Positions 5,660-12,178 of a stretch of DNA of 12,178 nt are shown here, one piece after another. Source of the DNA: Thioalkalivibrio sp. GTDB taxonomy: Bacteria; Pseudomonadota; Gammaproteobacteria; SpSt-1174. Every line of letters starts with the position of its first letter. The first letter of the stretch is position 1. The position numbers were made by a program, and so were the translations under genes. Location: NCBI GenBank assembly GCA_011046015.1, contig DSBO01000040.1, forward strand, positions 1 to 12,178, given 5' to 3'. The notes under the pieces are model-generated. The model was not told the origin of the DNA and did not search any database. It saw only the letters and a program-made list of their open reading frames with translations.

Positions 5660-8600
5660 GACAGGGCTCCTTTTCTCGCTTCACCGAAGCGTTCGTAGAG
5701 TACGGGCAGCAGTACCAGGGTGAGCAGGGTGGAGGTCACCAGTCCGCCGATCACCACCACTGCGAGCGGGCGCTGGATCTCCGAGCCCGGGCCGGAGGCG
5801 AACAGCAGTGGCACCAGGCCGAAGGCTGCGATGCTCGCGGTCATCATTACCGGGCGCAGGCGGCGGCGCGCCCCCTCGATCACCACCTCGGATAGCGACA
5901 TGCCCAGTGCGCGCAGCTGGTTGAAGTAGCTCACCAGCACCACGCCGTTGAGCACGGCGATGCCGAGCAGGGCGATGAAGCCCACCGAGGCCGGCACCGA
6001 CAGGTACTCGCCGGAGAGCCACAGGGCGACGATGCCGCCGATCAGGGCGAAGGGGATGTTGAGCAGCACCAGCACGGCCTGGCGCACCGAGCCGAAGGTG
6101 GAGAACAGCAGCAGGAAGATGAGCCCCACGGCCGCCGGTACCACGATGGAGAGGCGCTGTGCGGCGCGCTGCTGGTTCTCGAACTCGCCGCCCCAGGCCA
6201 GGTGGTAGCCCGGCTCGAGCTGAACCTGAGCGCCCACGGCGGCGCGCGCGTCCTCCACGAAGCTCACCAGGTCGCGGCCGCTGACGTTGGCGATGACCAC
6301 CACGTTCCGGGCGCCCAGTTCGCGCTTGATCTCCACGGGGCCCTCGATACGCTGGATTCGGGTGACCGAGGACAGCGGCACGCTGCGTCCGTCCGCCAGG
6401 CTCACCAGCAGGCCGGCGAAGGCGTCGGGCGAGGTTTGCACGTCCTCGGCGCCGCGGATCACCAGCGGCGTGCGGCGCATGCCCTCGTAGATGGTGCCCA
6501 CGCGCCGCCCCTCGAGCTGGGCGCGCAACAGCTGTTCCAGCGCCTCCACCGACAGGCCGAGGCGGCCCGCGGCGCTGCGGTCCACGTCCACGCGCAGGTA
6601 CTGCACGCCCTCGTTGCGGGTGTAGAACACGTCCTCCGCACCCGGGATCTGCTCCACCACGCTGGCGATGTCGGCCGCCCGCGCGTTGAGCACGTCGAGG
6701 TCCGCGCCGAACAGCTTGATGGCGAGATCGCCGCGCACGCCGGTGAGCATCTCGGAGACGCGCATCTCGATGGGCTGGGTGAAGGCATAGGTCACGCCCG
6801 GGAAGTCGGCCAGCACCTCGCGGATCGCGTCCTGCAGCTCGTCCCGGGTCTTGAAGCGCCATTGGTCACGCGGTTTCAGCAGCAGGAAGCCGTCGGTCTG
6901 GTTGAGCCCCATGGGGTCCATGCCGAGATCGTCCGAGCCGGTGCGCGCCACCATGCCGGTGACCTCGGGCACGCGTTCCATCAGCGCGCGCTGCACCCGC
7001 TGGTCGATGGCGATGGACTCCTCCAGGCTGATGGAGGGCAGTTTCTCCAGCTGCACGATGAGGTCGCCCTCGTCCATGGTCGGCATGAAGCTCTTGCCCA
7101 CCTGGGTATAGATCACGCCGGCGGCCAGCAGCGCGGCCACCGCCACGCCGCCCACCTGCTTCGGGTGGGCCAGCGCCCAGCGCAGGGTCGGCGCATAGAC
7201 GGCCTGCAGCTTGCGCACCAGCCACGGTTCCTCGTGGGACACCTTGCCGAGCAGGTAGGAGCTGATCACGGGGATGGCGGTGAGCGAGAGTAGCAGCGAG
7301 GCGCCCAGCGCGAACACGATGGTCAGCGCCACCGGGATGAAGAGCTTGCCTTCCAGCCCCTCCAGGGTGAGCAGGGGCAGGAAGACGATGACGATGATGA
7401 GGATGCCCGAACTCACCGGCCCGGCCACCTCGCGCACCGCACGGTAGATCACGTGCAGGCGCGGCAGGCGGCGACGTGAATCGCCCTCCGCCAGGTGCGC
7501 GACCACGTTCTCCACCACCACCACGGCGGCGTCCACCAGCATGCCGATGGCAATGGCCAGGCCCCCCAGGCTCATGAGGTTGGCGGACATGCCCACCGCG
7601 TCCATGAGGATGAAGGTGGCGAGTGCCGCCAGCGGCAGGATGAGCGCGACGGTGATGGCCGCGCGCAGGTTGCCGAGGAACACCGCGAGCAGGATGAGCA
7701 CCAGCACGATGGCCTCGCCCAGGGCCTTGCTCACGGTGTGTACGGCGCGCTCGACCAGGCTGCCGCGGTTATAGAAGACGCGCACCTCGACGCCCTCGGG
7801 CAGGGTGGGGGCGAGTTCGTCCAGGCGTTGCTGCACGCCTTCGACCACCTCGCGGGCATTGGCGCCGCGCAGGCCCAGGACCAGGCCCTCGACCGTCTCG
7901 CCGGCCCCGTTCTGCGTGACCGCGCCGTAGCGCGTCAGGCTGCCCATGCGTACCTCGGCGACATCCATCACGCGGATCGTGCCGCCGGTGGTGGCAGTGA
8001 TCACGGTGCTGCGCAGGTCATCGAGGGTCTTGATGCTGCCCTCGACGCGCACCAGCAGCGTCTCCTCGCCCTCGCGCAGGCGGCCGGCGCCGTCGTTGCG
8101 GTTGTTCTGCACGAGTGCGTCTTCCAGGTCCATGAGCGTGATCCCGCGGGCGTTCATGCGGGTGACGTCCGGCACCACCTCGAAGGTCGCCACCTGGCCG
8201 CCCAGGGCGTTGACGTCCGCCACGCCGGGCACGGTGCGCAGGGCCGGGCGGATCACCCAGTCGAGCAGGGCACGGCGCTCGGGCAGGCTCATCTCGCCGC
8301 CCTCAATGACAAACATGAACATCTCGCCCAGCGGCGTGGTGATGGGGGCCATGCCGCCGCCGATGTCCGGCGGCAGGTCGCCCCAGATTCCGGAGAGGCG
8401 CTCGCTCACCTGCTGGCGGGCCCAGTAGATGTCCGTCCCCTCAGCGAAGTCGATGGTGATGTCGGTGAGCCCGTACTTGGCAATGGAGCGCAGCATCACC
8501 TGGTCGGGGATGCCGAGCATCTCCACCTCGATGGGGGCGGTGATGCGCGCCTCCACTTCCTCGGGCGTCATGCCCGGGGCCTTGATGACGATCTTCACCT

Positions 8601-8739
8601 GCGGGGTGGAGACGTCGGGGAAGGCATCGATGGGCAGGCGGTTGAAGGCCAGTGCCCCGAGCACCACGAGCAGCAGCACCATCAGCAGCATGAACAGCCG
8701 CTGGGTGAGCGCGAAACGGACCAGGCGCGCGAGCATCAT
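5656..8739 (-). CDS. Heavy-metal efflux RND inner-membrane pump (CusA/CzcA family)
   Basis: 1027-residue proton-driven transporter, full length for the HME-RND family. It has the normal order: TM1 near residues 13-31, a first periplasmic porter domain, TM2-7 (about 335-530), a second periplasmic domain, and TM8-12 to the end. Family signatures include LPIDAFPDVSTPQV, YWARQQVSERL, GANAREVVEGV, EGLEGKLF, EGDLI and RLRPVMMTA. TM4 reads AIGMLVDAAVVVVEN with the proton-relay aspartate D403. That is closer to the CusA form than to the DFGxxVDG of CzcA, yet the TM10/11 positions (GIAVLNGVV, RPV) are CzcA-like. The three CusA copper-binding Met positions align by eye with Q, Q and E. The metal is therefore not assignable. 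The start overlaps the adaptor's stop (ATGA), and a second ATG follows at once. A divalent cation is more likely than Cu(I)/Ag(I). Confidence 0.95.
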   Translation of the reverse strand: MMLARLVRFALTQRLFMLLMVLLLVVLGALAFNRLPIDAFPDVSTPQVKIVIKAPGMTPEEVEARITAPIEVEMLGIPDQVMLRSIAKYGLTDITIDFAEGTDIYWARQQVSERLSGIWGDLPPDIGGGMAPITTPLGEMFMFVIEGGEMSLPERRALLDWVIRPALRTVPGVADVNALGGQVATFEVVPDVTRMNARGITLMDLEDALVQNNRNDGAGRLREGEETLLVRVEGSIKTLDDLRSTVITATTGGTIRVMDVAEVRMGSLTRYGAVTQNGAGETVEGLVLGLRGANAREVVEGVQQRLDELAPTLPEGVEVRVFYNRGSLVERAVHTVSKALGEAIVLVLILLAVFLGNLRAAITVALILPLAALATFILMDAVGMSANLMSLGGLAIAIGMLVDAAVVVVENVVAHLAEGDSRRRLPRLHVIYRAVREVAGPVSSGILIIVIVFLPLLTLEGLEGKLFIPVALTIVFALGASLLLSLTAIPVISSYLLGKVSHEEPWLVRKLQAVYAPTLRWALAHPKQVGGVAVAALLAAGVIYTQVGKSFMPTMDEGDLIVQLEKLPSISLEESIAIDQRVQRALMERVPEVTGMVARTGSDDLGMDPMGLNQTDGFLLLKPRDQWRFKTRDELQDAIREVLADFPGVTYAFTQPIEMRVSEMLTGVRGDLAIKLFGADLDVLNARAADIASVVEQIPGAEDVFYTRNEGVQYLRVDVDRSAAGRLGLSVEALEQLLRAQLEGRRVGTIYEGMRRTPLVIRGAEDVQTSPDAFAGLLVSLADGRSVPLSSVTRIQRIEGPVEIKRELGARNVVVIANVSGRDLVSFVEDARAAVGAQVQLEPGYHLAWGGEFENQQRAAQRLSIVVPAAVGLIFLLLFSTFGSVRQAVLVLLNIPFALIGGIVALWLSGEYLSVPASVGFIALLGIAVLNGVVLVSYFNQLRALGMSLSEVVIEGARRRLRPVMMTASIAAFGLVPLLFASGPGSEIQRPLAVVVIGGLVTSTLLTLVLLPVLYERFGEARKGALS

Positions 8740-9881
8740 TCGCCACCCCCGATGCCCATCCAGGCGCCCTTGATGGCGGCGGCCCCGCTGACGGCGATCG
8801 CGTCATCCAGCGTCAGCGGGCCGCGCACCACGAGCCGCTCGCCGTCGGCGGCGATGCGCTCCACCGCCACCGCGGCAAAGCCCGCCGCGCGGCGCACGAA
8901 GACATAGTCGCCGTCCGCCCGACGCACCACGGCGCTGGCGGGGATGCTGAAGCTGTCGGTGCCCTGCAGACCGAGCACGCGGGCCTGTACGAACTGGCCG
9001 GGGCGCAGGTGTTCGGTGCCGGAGTCGACCTCGACGCGCACCAGCACGGTTTCGTCCCCGCTGCTGACGGTGCCGCCGATGAGGCGCACCCGGCCGCGGG
9101 CCTGGCCGTCGGCGGTGACCACGGCATCGTCGACGGCCAGGCCGTCGAGTTGCTCGGCGGGCAGGTGCAGTTCCAGCCACAGGCGGTCCAGGGCGGCCAG
9201 GCGCAGCACGGGGGCGGATGCCTCCAGACGCTGGCCGGTCACGGCCATGACCTCGAGGATCACGCCGTCGCGCGGGGCGCGCAGGGTCAGGCTGGAACCG
9301 ATCCGGCCGCTGCGGGCCAGGGCCTCGAGGTCGCTCTCGGCGATACCCGACAGCTCCAGCGCCTGGCGCTGGGCGTTGGCGGCGGCGCGGGCCTCGGCGG
9401 CCGTGCTGCGGGTCTCCAGCAGGCGGCGCTCGGCGATGATCCCGTCCTTGAACAGGGCCTCGTCGCGGCTGAGCTGCTGGCGGGCGAGACGGTCGCGGGC
9501 CAGGGCCTCCAGGTAACCACGCTGCAGCGCCAGCAGGCCGGGGCTGCGCAGGGTGGCCAGTGCCTGGCCGGCCGTCACGGTCTGGCCCTCGGCCACCAGC
9601 AGCGTGTCGACCAGCCCGTCGAGGGGCGCGGCCACCACGGTGTCCTGGCCCGGCGGAATGACCACGCGGGCGGCGACGACGGGGCCGGCTGCATCAGTGA
9701 CGGCGAGCGGGTGTGCCAGTTCGACACCCAGCGCCTCGATCTGTGCCGGCGAGAAGGTGATCTGCTCACCGGTCGCCGGGTCGGCCAGGGTGCCGGCCGA
9801 GGCCAGCAGCAGGGCCGTACCCAGGGTGAGGGCGGTGATGAGGGCGCGCCCGTGCGGCGGGCGATGGCTGAGGCACTTCAT
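8736..9881 (-). CDS. RND periplasmic adaptor (membrane fusion protein, CusB/CzcB family)
   Basis: 381-residue periplasmic adaptor that joins the inner-membrane pump to the outer-membrane channel. Residues 1-33 carry a Sec signal (HRPPHGR, then a hydrophobic stretch ending GTLA before DPATGEQ). The split lipoyl domain is seen in VVAAPLDGLVDTLLVAEGQ and LRAPRDGVILEVMAVTGQ. Between them lies a long alpha-hairpin rich in Ala, Arg, Leu and Glu (about 110-185), starting LRSPGLLALQRGYLEA, typical of heavy-metal adaptors. The beta-barrel and membrane-proximal domains follow (LWLELHLPAEQL, LRPGQFVQARVLG, IPASAVVRR). No Met- or His-rich N-terminal metal site and no fused CusF-like domain are present. 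A GGGAG lies 8 bases upstream of the ATG, which overlaps the stop of the outer-membrane gene by 4 bp. Confidence in family is high; metal specificity cannot be read from it. Confidence 0.94.
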   Translation of the reverse strand: MKCLSHRPPHGRALITALTLGTALLLASAGTLADPATGEQITFSPAQIEALGVELAHPLAVTDAAGPVVAARVVIPPGQDTVVAAPLDGLVDTLLVAEGQTVTAGQALATLRSPGLLALQRGYLEALARDRLARQQLSRDEALFKDGIIAERRLLETRSTAAEARAAANAQRQALELSGIAESDLEALARSGRIGSSLTLRAPRDGVILEVMAVTGQRLEASAPVLRLAALDRLWLELHLPAEQLDGLAVDDAVVTADGQARGRVRLIGGTVSSGDETVLVRVEVDSGTEHLRPGQFVQARVLGLQGTDSFSIPASAVVRRADGDYVFVRRAAGFAAVAVERIAADGERLVVRGPLTLDDAIAVSGAAAIKGAWMGIGGGE

Positions 9882-11110
9882 GGGGCAACTCCCAGGGCTT
9901 GGTTGTAACGGGCGATGGCGCGGTCACGTTCGAGCTCGCGCAGCACGGCGTCGCGTTCGGCGGTAAAGGCGCGGGTCTGTACGCGCAGCAGGTCGGAGAG
10001 TCCGGTCTCGCCGAGCGTGTAGGCCTTGCGGGCCAGACTCAGGTTTTCGGCGGCGAGTTCGTGGCGGGCCCGGGCGATGGCCAGTGTCTGCGTACTCATG
10101 GTGATGGCTTCTTCGGCCTCCGCCACGGCCAGCGACAGCTGCCGGTGCTGGCGGTCGCGCTCGGCCTGTGCGGCCGCGAGCTGGCGTGCGGCGGCGGCCT
10201 CGGCCGGGCCGCGATGTGATTTCAGTCCCAGTGGGATGGAGAGGCCCACGCCCAGGCTGTCGCGCGTCTGTCCGAACCCGTCGTCCTCGCTGCGTCCGCC
10301 CACGGTCAGGACGGGCGCACCCCCGGCCTGCTCGCGCACCAGGGCCTGTTCGGCCAGCGCGCGGGCGGCAAGTGCCTGGGCCTCGGCCAGCAGCGGGCTG
10401 GCCTGAAGCTCCCCGGTCGCGCGGGTTTCGGCGAGCCGATCGGGCAGATCGGCCATGCCCGTGAGCGCCTGCCAGGCCACCAGGGCGTGGTGGGCCTCGG
10501 TATGGGCGGCGTGGAAGGCAGCCTCGCGCTGCAGGGTCTCCTCGCGGGCCATCAAAAGGTCCGTGCGGGGTACGTCGCCGCGCTCGAGCAGGGTCTGCAC
10601 CTGGCCCTCGAGTTCACGCGCGGTGGCGAGCTCCTGTTCGGCCAGGCGTGCCCGGTTGCGGGCAATGGCCAGCGTCCAGGCGGCCTCGCGCACCTCCCCG
10701 GCCACCTGGAGGGACAGGGTGCGGTGACGCAGTACGGCCTCGTCGCGGGCACTGTCTCCCAGGTCGCGGGCGGCGCGCCGCTGGCCGGGCCGCCACAGTG
10801 GCATGTCGACGCCCGCTTCCCATTCGCGAAAACCGGTGTCACTGGCCAGGCGGTCGTCCTGCAGGTGCAGGGAGAGGCTGGGCTGGTCGCTGACGAGGCT
10901 GCGGGCACGGCGATCGAGCGCATTGGCTTCATCATCGGCGGCGGCGAGGGTCTGGTACGCGGGGTGACGTTGCAGTGCGGTGTCGACCACGCTTGCGAGA
11001 TCGACGCCCGTGCTGGCCGTCTCGCCGGCCGTGGGCGGCGCGGCCGATGCCGGCAGGGCGGTCGCCAGCAGCAACGCCGGGAGCAGAATCAATCGGGAGA
11101 AATAGTGCAT
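9878..11110 (-). CDS. TolC-like outer-membrane factor (CzcC/CusC family)
   Basis: 410-residue outer-membrane channel of the tripartite efflux pump, close to the usual CzcC length. The signal peptide covers about residues 1-23 (MHYFSRL, hydrophobic core, PASA before APPTAGE); no lipobox Cys follows, so unlike CusC it is not a lipoprotein. Two OEP repeats are visible: long helices rich in Ala, Arg and Glu flank strand-like segments such as PSLSLHLQDD and DSLGVGLSIPLGLKS, and the second ends YTLGETGLSDLLRVQTRAF, a hallmark of the family. The ATG at 11110 is chosen for its AAGGA 6 bases upstream and the signal peptide; an in-frame ATG at 11155 would add 15 charged residues and spoil the signal. 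It is the first gene of the operon and overlaps the adaptor start by ATGA. Confidence 0.92.
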   Translation of the reverse strand: MHYFSRLILLPALLLATALPASAAPPTAGETASTGVDLASVVDTALQRHPAYQTLAAADDEANALDRRARSLVSDQPSLSLHLQDDRLASDTGFREWEAGVDMPLWRPGQRRAARDLGDSARDEAVLRHRTLSLQVAGEVREAAWTLAIARNRARLAEQELATARELEGQVQTLLERGDVPRTDLLMAREETLQREAAFHAAHTEAHHALVAWQALTGMADLPDRLAETRATGELQASPLLAEAQALAARALAEQALVREQAGGAPVLTVGGRSEDDGFGQTRDSLGVGLSIPLGLKSHRGPAEAAAARQLAAAQAERDRQHRQLSLAVAEAEEAITMSTQTLAIARARHELAAENLSLARKAYTLGETGLSDLLRVQTRAFTAERDAVLRELERDRAIARYNQALGVAP

Positions 11111-11116
11111 GGCACA

Positions 11117-11121
11117 TCCTT
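11117..11121 (-). promoter_or_regulatory. Ribosome binding site of the efflux operon's first gene
   Basis: AAGGA on the minus strand, six bases before the ATG at 11110. It decides this start over the in-frame ATG at 11155. Confidence 0.75.
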
Positions 11122-11153
11122 GGGGTTTCGGGAACCGGGTCCGGATGCGCTGC

Positions 11154-11179
11154 ATTAAAGCGGGTCAGGCTTAAATCAA
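11154..11179 (-). promoter_or_regulatory. Weak promoter candidate for the efflux operon
   Basis: On the minus strand TTGATT (11179-11174) resembles a -35 and TTTAAT (11159-11154) a -10, but only 14 bases separate them, too few for normal sigma-70 spacing. The alternative -35-like TTCAGT a little further upstream would give 20 bases, the spacing used by MerR-type activated promoters. Both readings are speculative; the AT-rich patch itself stands out in this GC-rich region and is the only plausible promoter area before the operon. Confidence 0.3.
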
Positions 11180-11191
11180 ACTGAAAGCCTG
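11166..11191. promoter_or_regulatory. 7-12-7 dyad, possible operator of the efflux operon
   Basis: CAGGCTT (11166-11172) and AAGCCTG (11185-11191) form a perfect inverted repeat with a 12-base AT-rich spacer, which overlaps the -35-like sequence before the efflux operon. A second, smaller dyad overlaps it: CTGAA (11181-11185) with TTCAG (11192-11196). The position 56-81 bases before the operon's start codon and the symmetry suit a dimeric regulator. No regulator gene is in the window to pair with it. Confidence 0.45.
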
Positions 11192-11231
11192 TTCAGTTCG
11201 GCGGCGGGGCGAGCGGGGGGGGTGCGCCAGG

Positions 11232-12178
11232 CTAGCGCAGGAACAGTGTCAGTACACCGGTGTAGCCATAGAGGCGGGCGTTGAAGATCTCGCCATTGGC
11301 AAAGAAGCCGACCAGCGGGAACTCGCCCAGCACGTCGCTGATCAGGCGCAACTCCTCGGAGTCATCGCCGAACTGGTGACGGCCACGGCCGAGGCAGGAG
11401 ATGTAGACACCGCCCGCGACCTCGCGCCCAGCTGCGCGGAGCTTGAGGTCGTCGAGCATGCGGCGCATGTCCTCGCGCGCGGTGTTGCCGTCGCGCCGGC
11501 AAAACATGATCTGTTCGTCCTTCTCCAGGTAGTCGCCGATGGCGATGAGCTTCTGGCCGGTGTCGATGCCAATGAGGTTGCGCACCAGGTAGTCGCCGGT
11601 GTCCGAGCCGGCGATGGGAAAGGCCGCGAAGATGTAGCCGCCCACCCGGTTGAGGTCCTTGGCCAGCACCTCGCCGATGTCATCGACGAACACGTCGAGC
11701 GCGGGGCGCTGGTCCAGTCCGGCGAGGATGTTGCGCTGGCAGTCGGTGATGCGGTGTTTGGGGCCGATGGGCGTGCAGCCCTGGGTGTGGCCGGTGATGA
11801 CCGTGACCTGTGGACCGAAGGCGACGCCGGAGATGCCGCCCTGGCAGATCTCGCCGGCCACCTGCAGGTTCTCGCTCTGCGAGGAGGTGATGCCGCCATT
11901 GACGAAGGCGGTCGCGTGCCGCCCCAGGGCCTCGACGAGCGCGGGCGTGGCGGGGTTGGCCGGATCGCCGTGAATGAGGGCAAACAGGCTGTCCGTGGGC
12001 AGTTCGGGTGCGCGCTCGGCGGCCGGGGCGATCAGTTGGAAGGCGCCATCGGGCAGGTGCCCGGCCAGGACGGCCACGGCCGGCTGGTCGTAGTACTCGT
12101 GTGCCGTCACGCTGATGGCGATGCCCACGGTGCCGACCCAGGCGTCGATGCCCGTGCCGTCCTTCAACAGCCGAAGCA
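11232..12178 (-). CDS. FIST N/C domain sensory protein (N-terminus beyond window)
   Basis: 315 codons are visible; the frame stays open through the window edge, so the true start lies outside and about 60 residues are probably missing. FIST proteins are cytoplasmic sensors thought to bind small ligands such as amino acids, sometimes next to signalling or chemotaxis genes. Signatures recalled for the family: WVGTVGIAI, FVNGGITSSQ, GGISGVAFG, the hallmark GHTQGCTPIGPKHRIT and the FIST_C ending YISCLGRGR..FGDDSEEL and FPLVGFFANGEI...YGYTGVLTLF. No membrane segment or fused output domain is visible, so a partner protein is needed for signalling. It ends 121 bases before the efflux operon on the same strand, with no obvious terminator between, so read-through is possible but the dyad region argues for a separate efflux promoter. 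Confidence 0.9.
   Translation of the reverse strand, partial: LRLLKDGTGIDAWVGTVGIAISVTAHEYYDQPAVAVLAGHLPDGAFQLIAPAAERAPELPTDSLFALIHGDPANPATPALVEALGRHATAFVNGGITSSQSENLQVAGEICQGGISGVAFGPQVTVITGHTQGCTPIGPKHRITDCQRNILAGLDQRPALDVFVDDIGEVLAKDLNRVGGYIFAAFPIAGSDTGDYLVRNLIGIDTGQKLIAIGDYLEKDEQIMFCRRDGNTAREDMRRMLDDLKLRAAGREVAGGVYISCLGRGRHQFGDDSEELRLISDVLGEFPLVGFFANGEIFNARLYGYTGVLTLFLR

Noticed and set aside
6202..7293. A 363-codon plus-strand frame inside the pump gene.
   Set aside because: Antisense shadow rich in His and Gln without recognisable motifs; the minus-strand frame codes for a full family member.
7495..8907. A 470-codon open frame on the plus strand opposite the RND pump, rich in His, Gln, Ala and Gly.
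   Set aside because: It is the antisense image of a well-supported pump gene in GC-rich DNA. The composition is that of reversed membrane-protein codons, no family motif is visible, and it crosses into the adaptor gene.
11111..11155. Upstream ATG of the outer-membrane factor at 11155.
   Set aside because: It adds 15 polar, charged residues before the signal peptide, and its ATG falls in the -10-like sequence; AAGGA precedes the ATG at 11110.
11215..11222. Run of eight G on the plus strand before the efflux operon, as a phase-variation tract.
   Set aside because: It is short, lies outside coding sequence and upstream of the candidate promoter; chance is enough in this composition.

Overview
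The window is a compact, high-GC stretch with every credible gene on the minus strand, so transcription runs from position 12178 towards 1. GC-rich codon use throughout, a Tas-type aldo/keto reductase very close to the E. coli protein, a YjjV-like TatD hydrolase, and a CusA/CzcA-type pump paired with a DUF3240 protein all suggest a gammaproteobacterium. The species cannot be named from this sequence.

In order of transcription: (1) 11232-12178, a FIST-domain sensory protein missing its N-terminus at the window edge. (2) A 121-bp intergenic region with a 7-12-7 bp dyad and a weak promoter candidate. (3) 5357-11110, a four-gene heavy-metal-efflux RND operon: outer-membrane factor, periplasmic adaptor, inner-membrane pump and a small DUF3240 protein. 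All three junctions are 4-bp ATGA overlaps. (4) An 88-bp gap holding a strong imperfect hairpin just before the next start. (5) 2509-5268, a second tightly packed group: tas, an exported DsrE-like protein, a YjjV-type TatD hydrolase and a 152-aa membrane-anchored unknown. (6) 1979-2377, a small exported protein with a Spy-like helical region and a Gly/Gln/Lys low-complexity tail, with its own strong Shine-Dalgarno. (7) 1-1806, a PAS-PAS-GGDEF-EAL cyclic-di-GMP protein cut by the window edge.

Together, the efflux genes would form a tripartite pump moving a metal cation from periplasm or cytoplasm across the outer membrane. The DUF3240 protein, which looks PII/CutA-like by its pattern, is a candidate cytoplasmic regulator. 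The pump lacks both the CusA methionine triad and the CzcA DFG motif in TM4, so its metal is unassigned. No metal-responsive transcription factor or two-component system lies in the window. No gene-free stretch exceeds 300 bases; the longest are 1807-1978 (172 bp) and 2378-2508 (131 bp). I see no tRNA, rRNA, CRISPR array, transposase or integration site. The most interesting leads are the DUF3240 coupling, the atypical pump, the hairpin at the tas start and the exported Gly/Gln-tailed protein.
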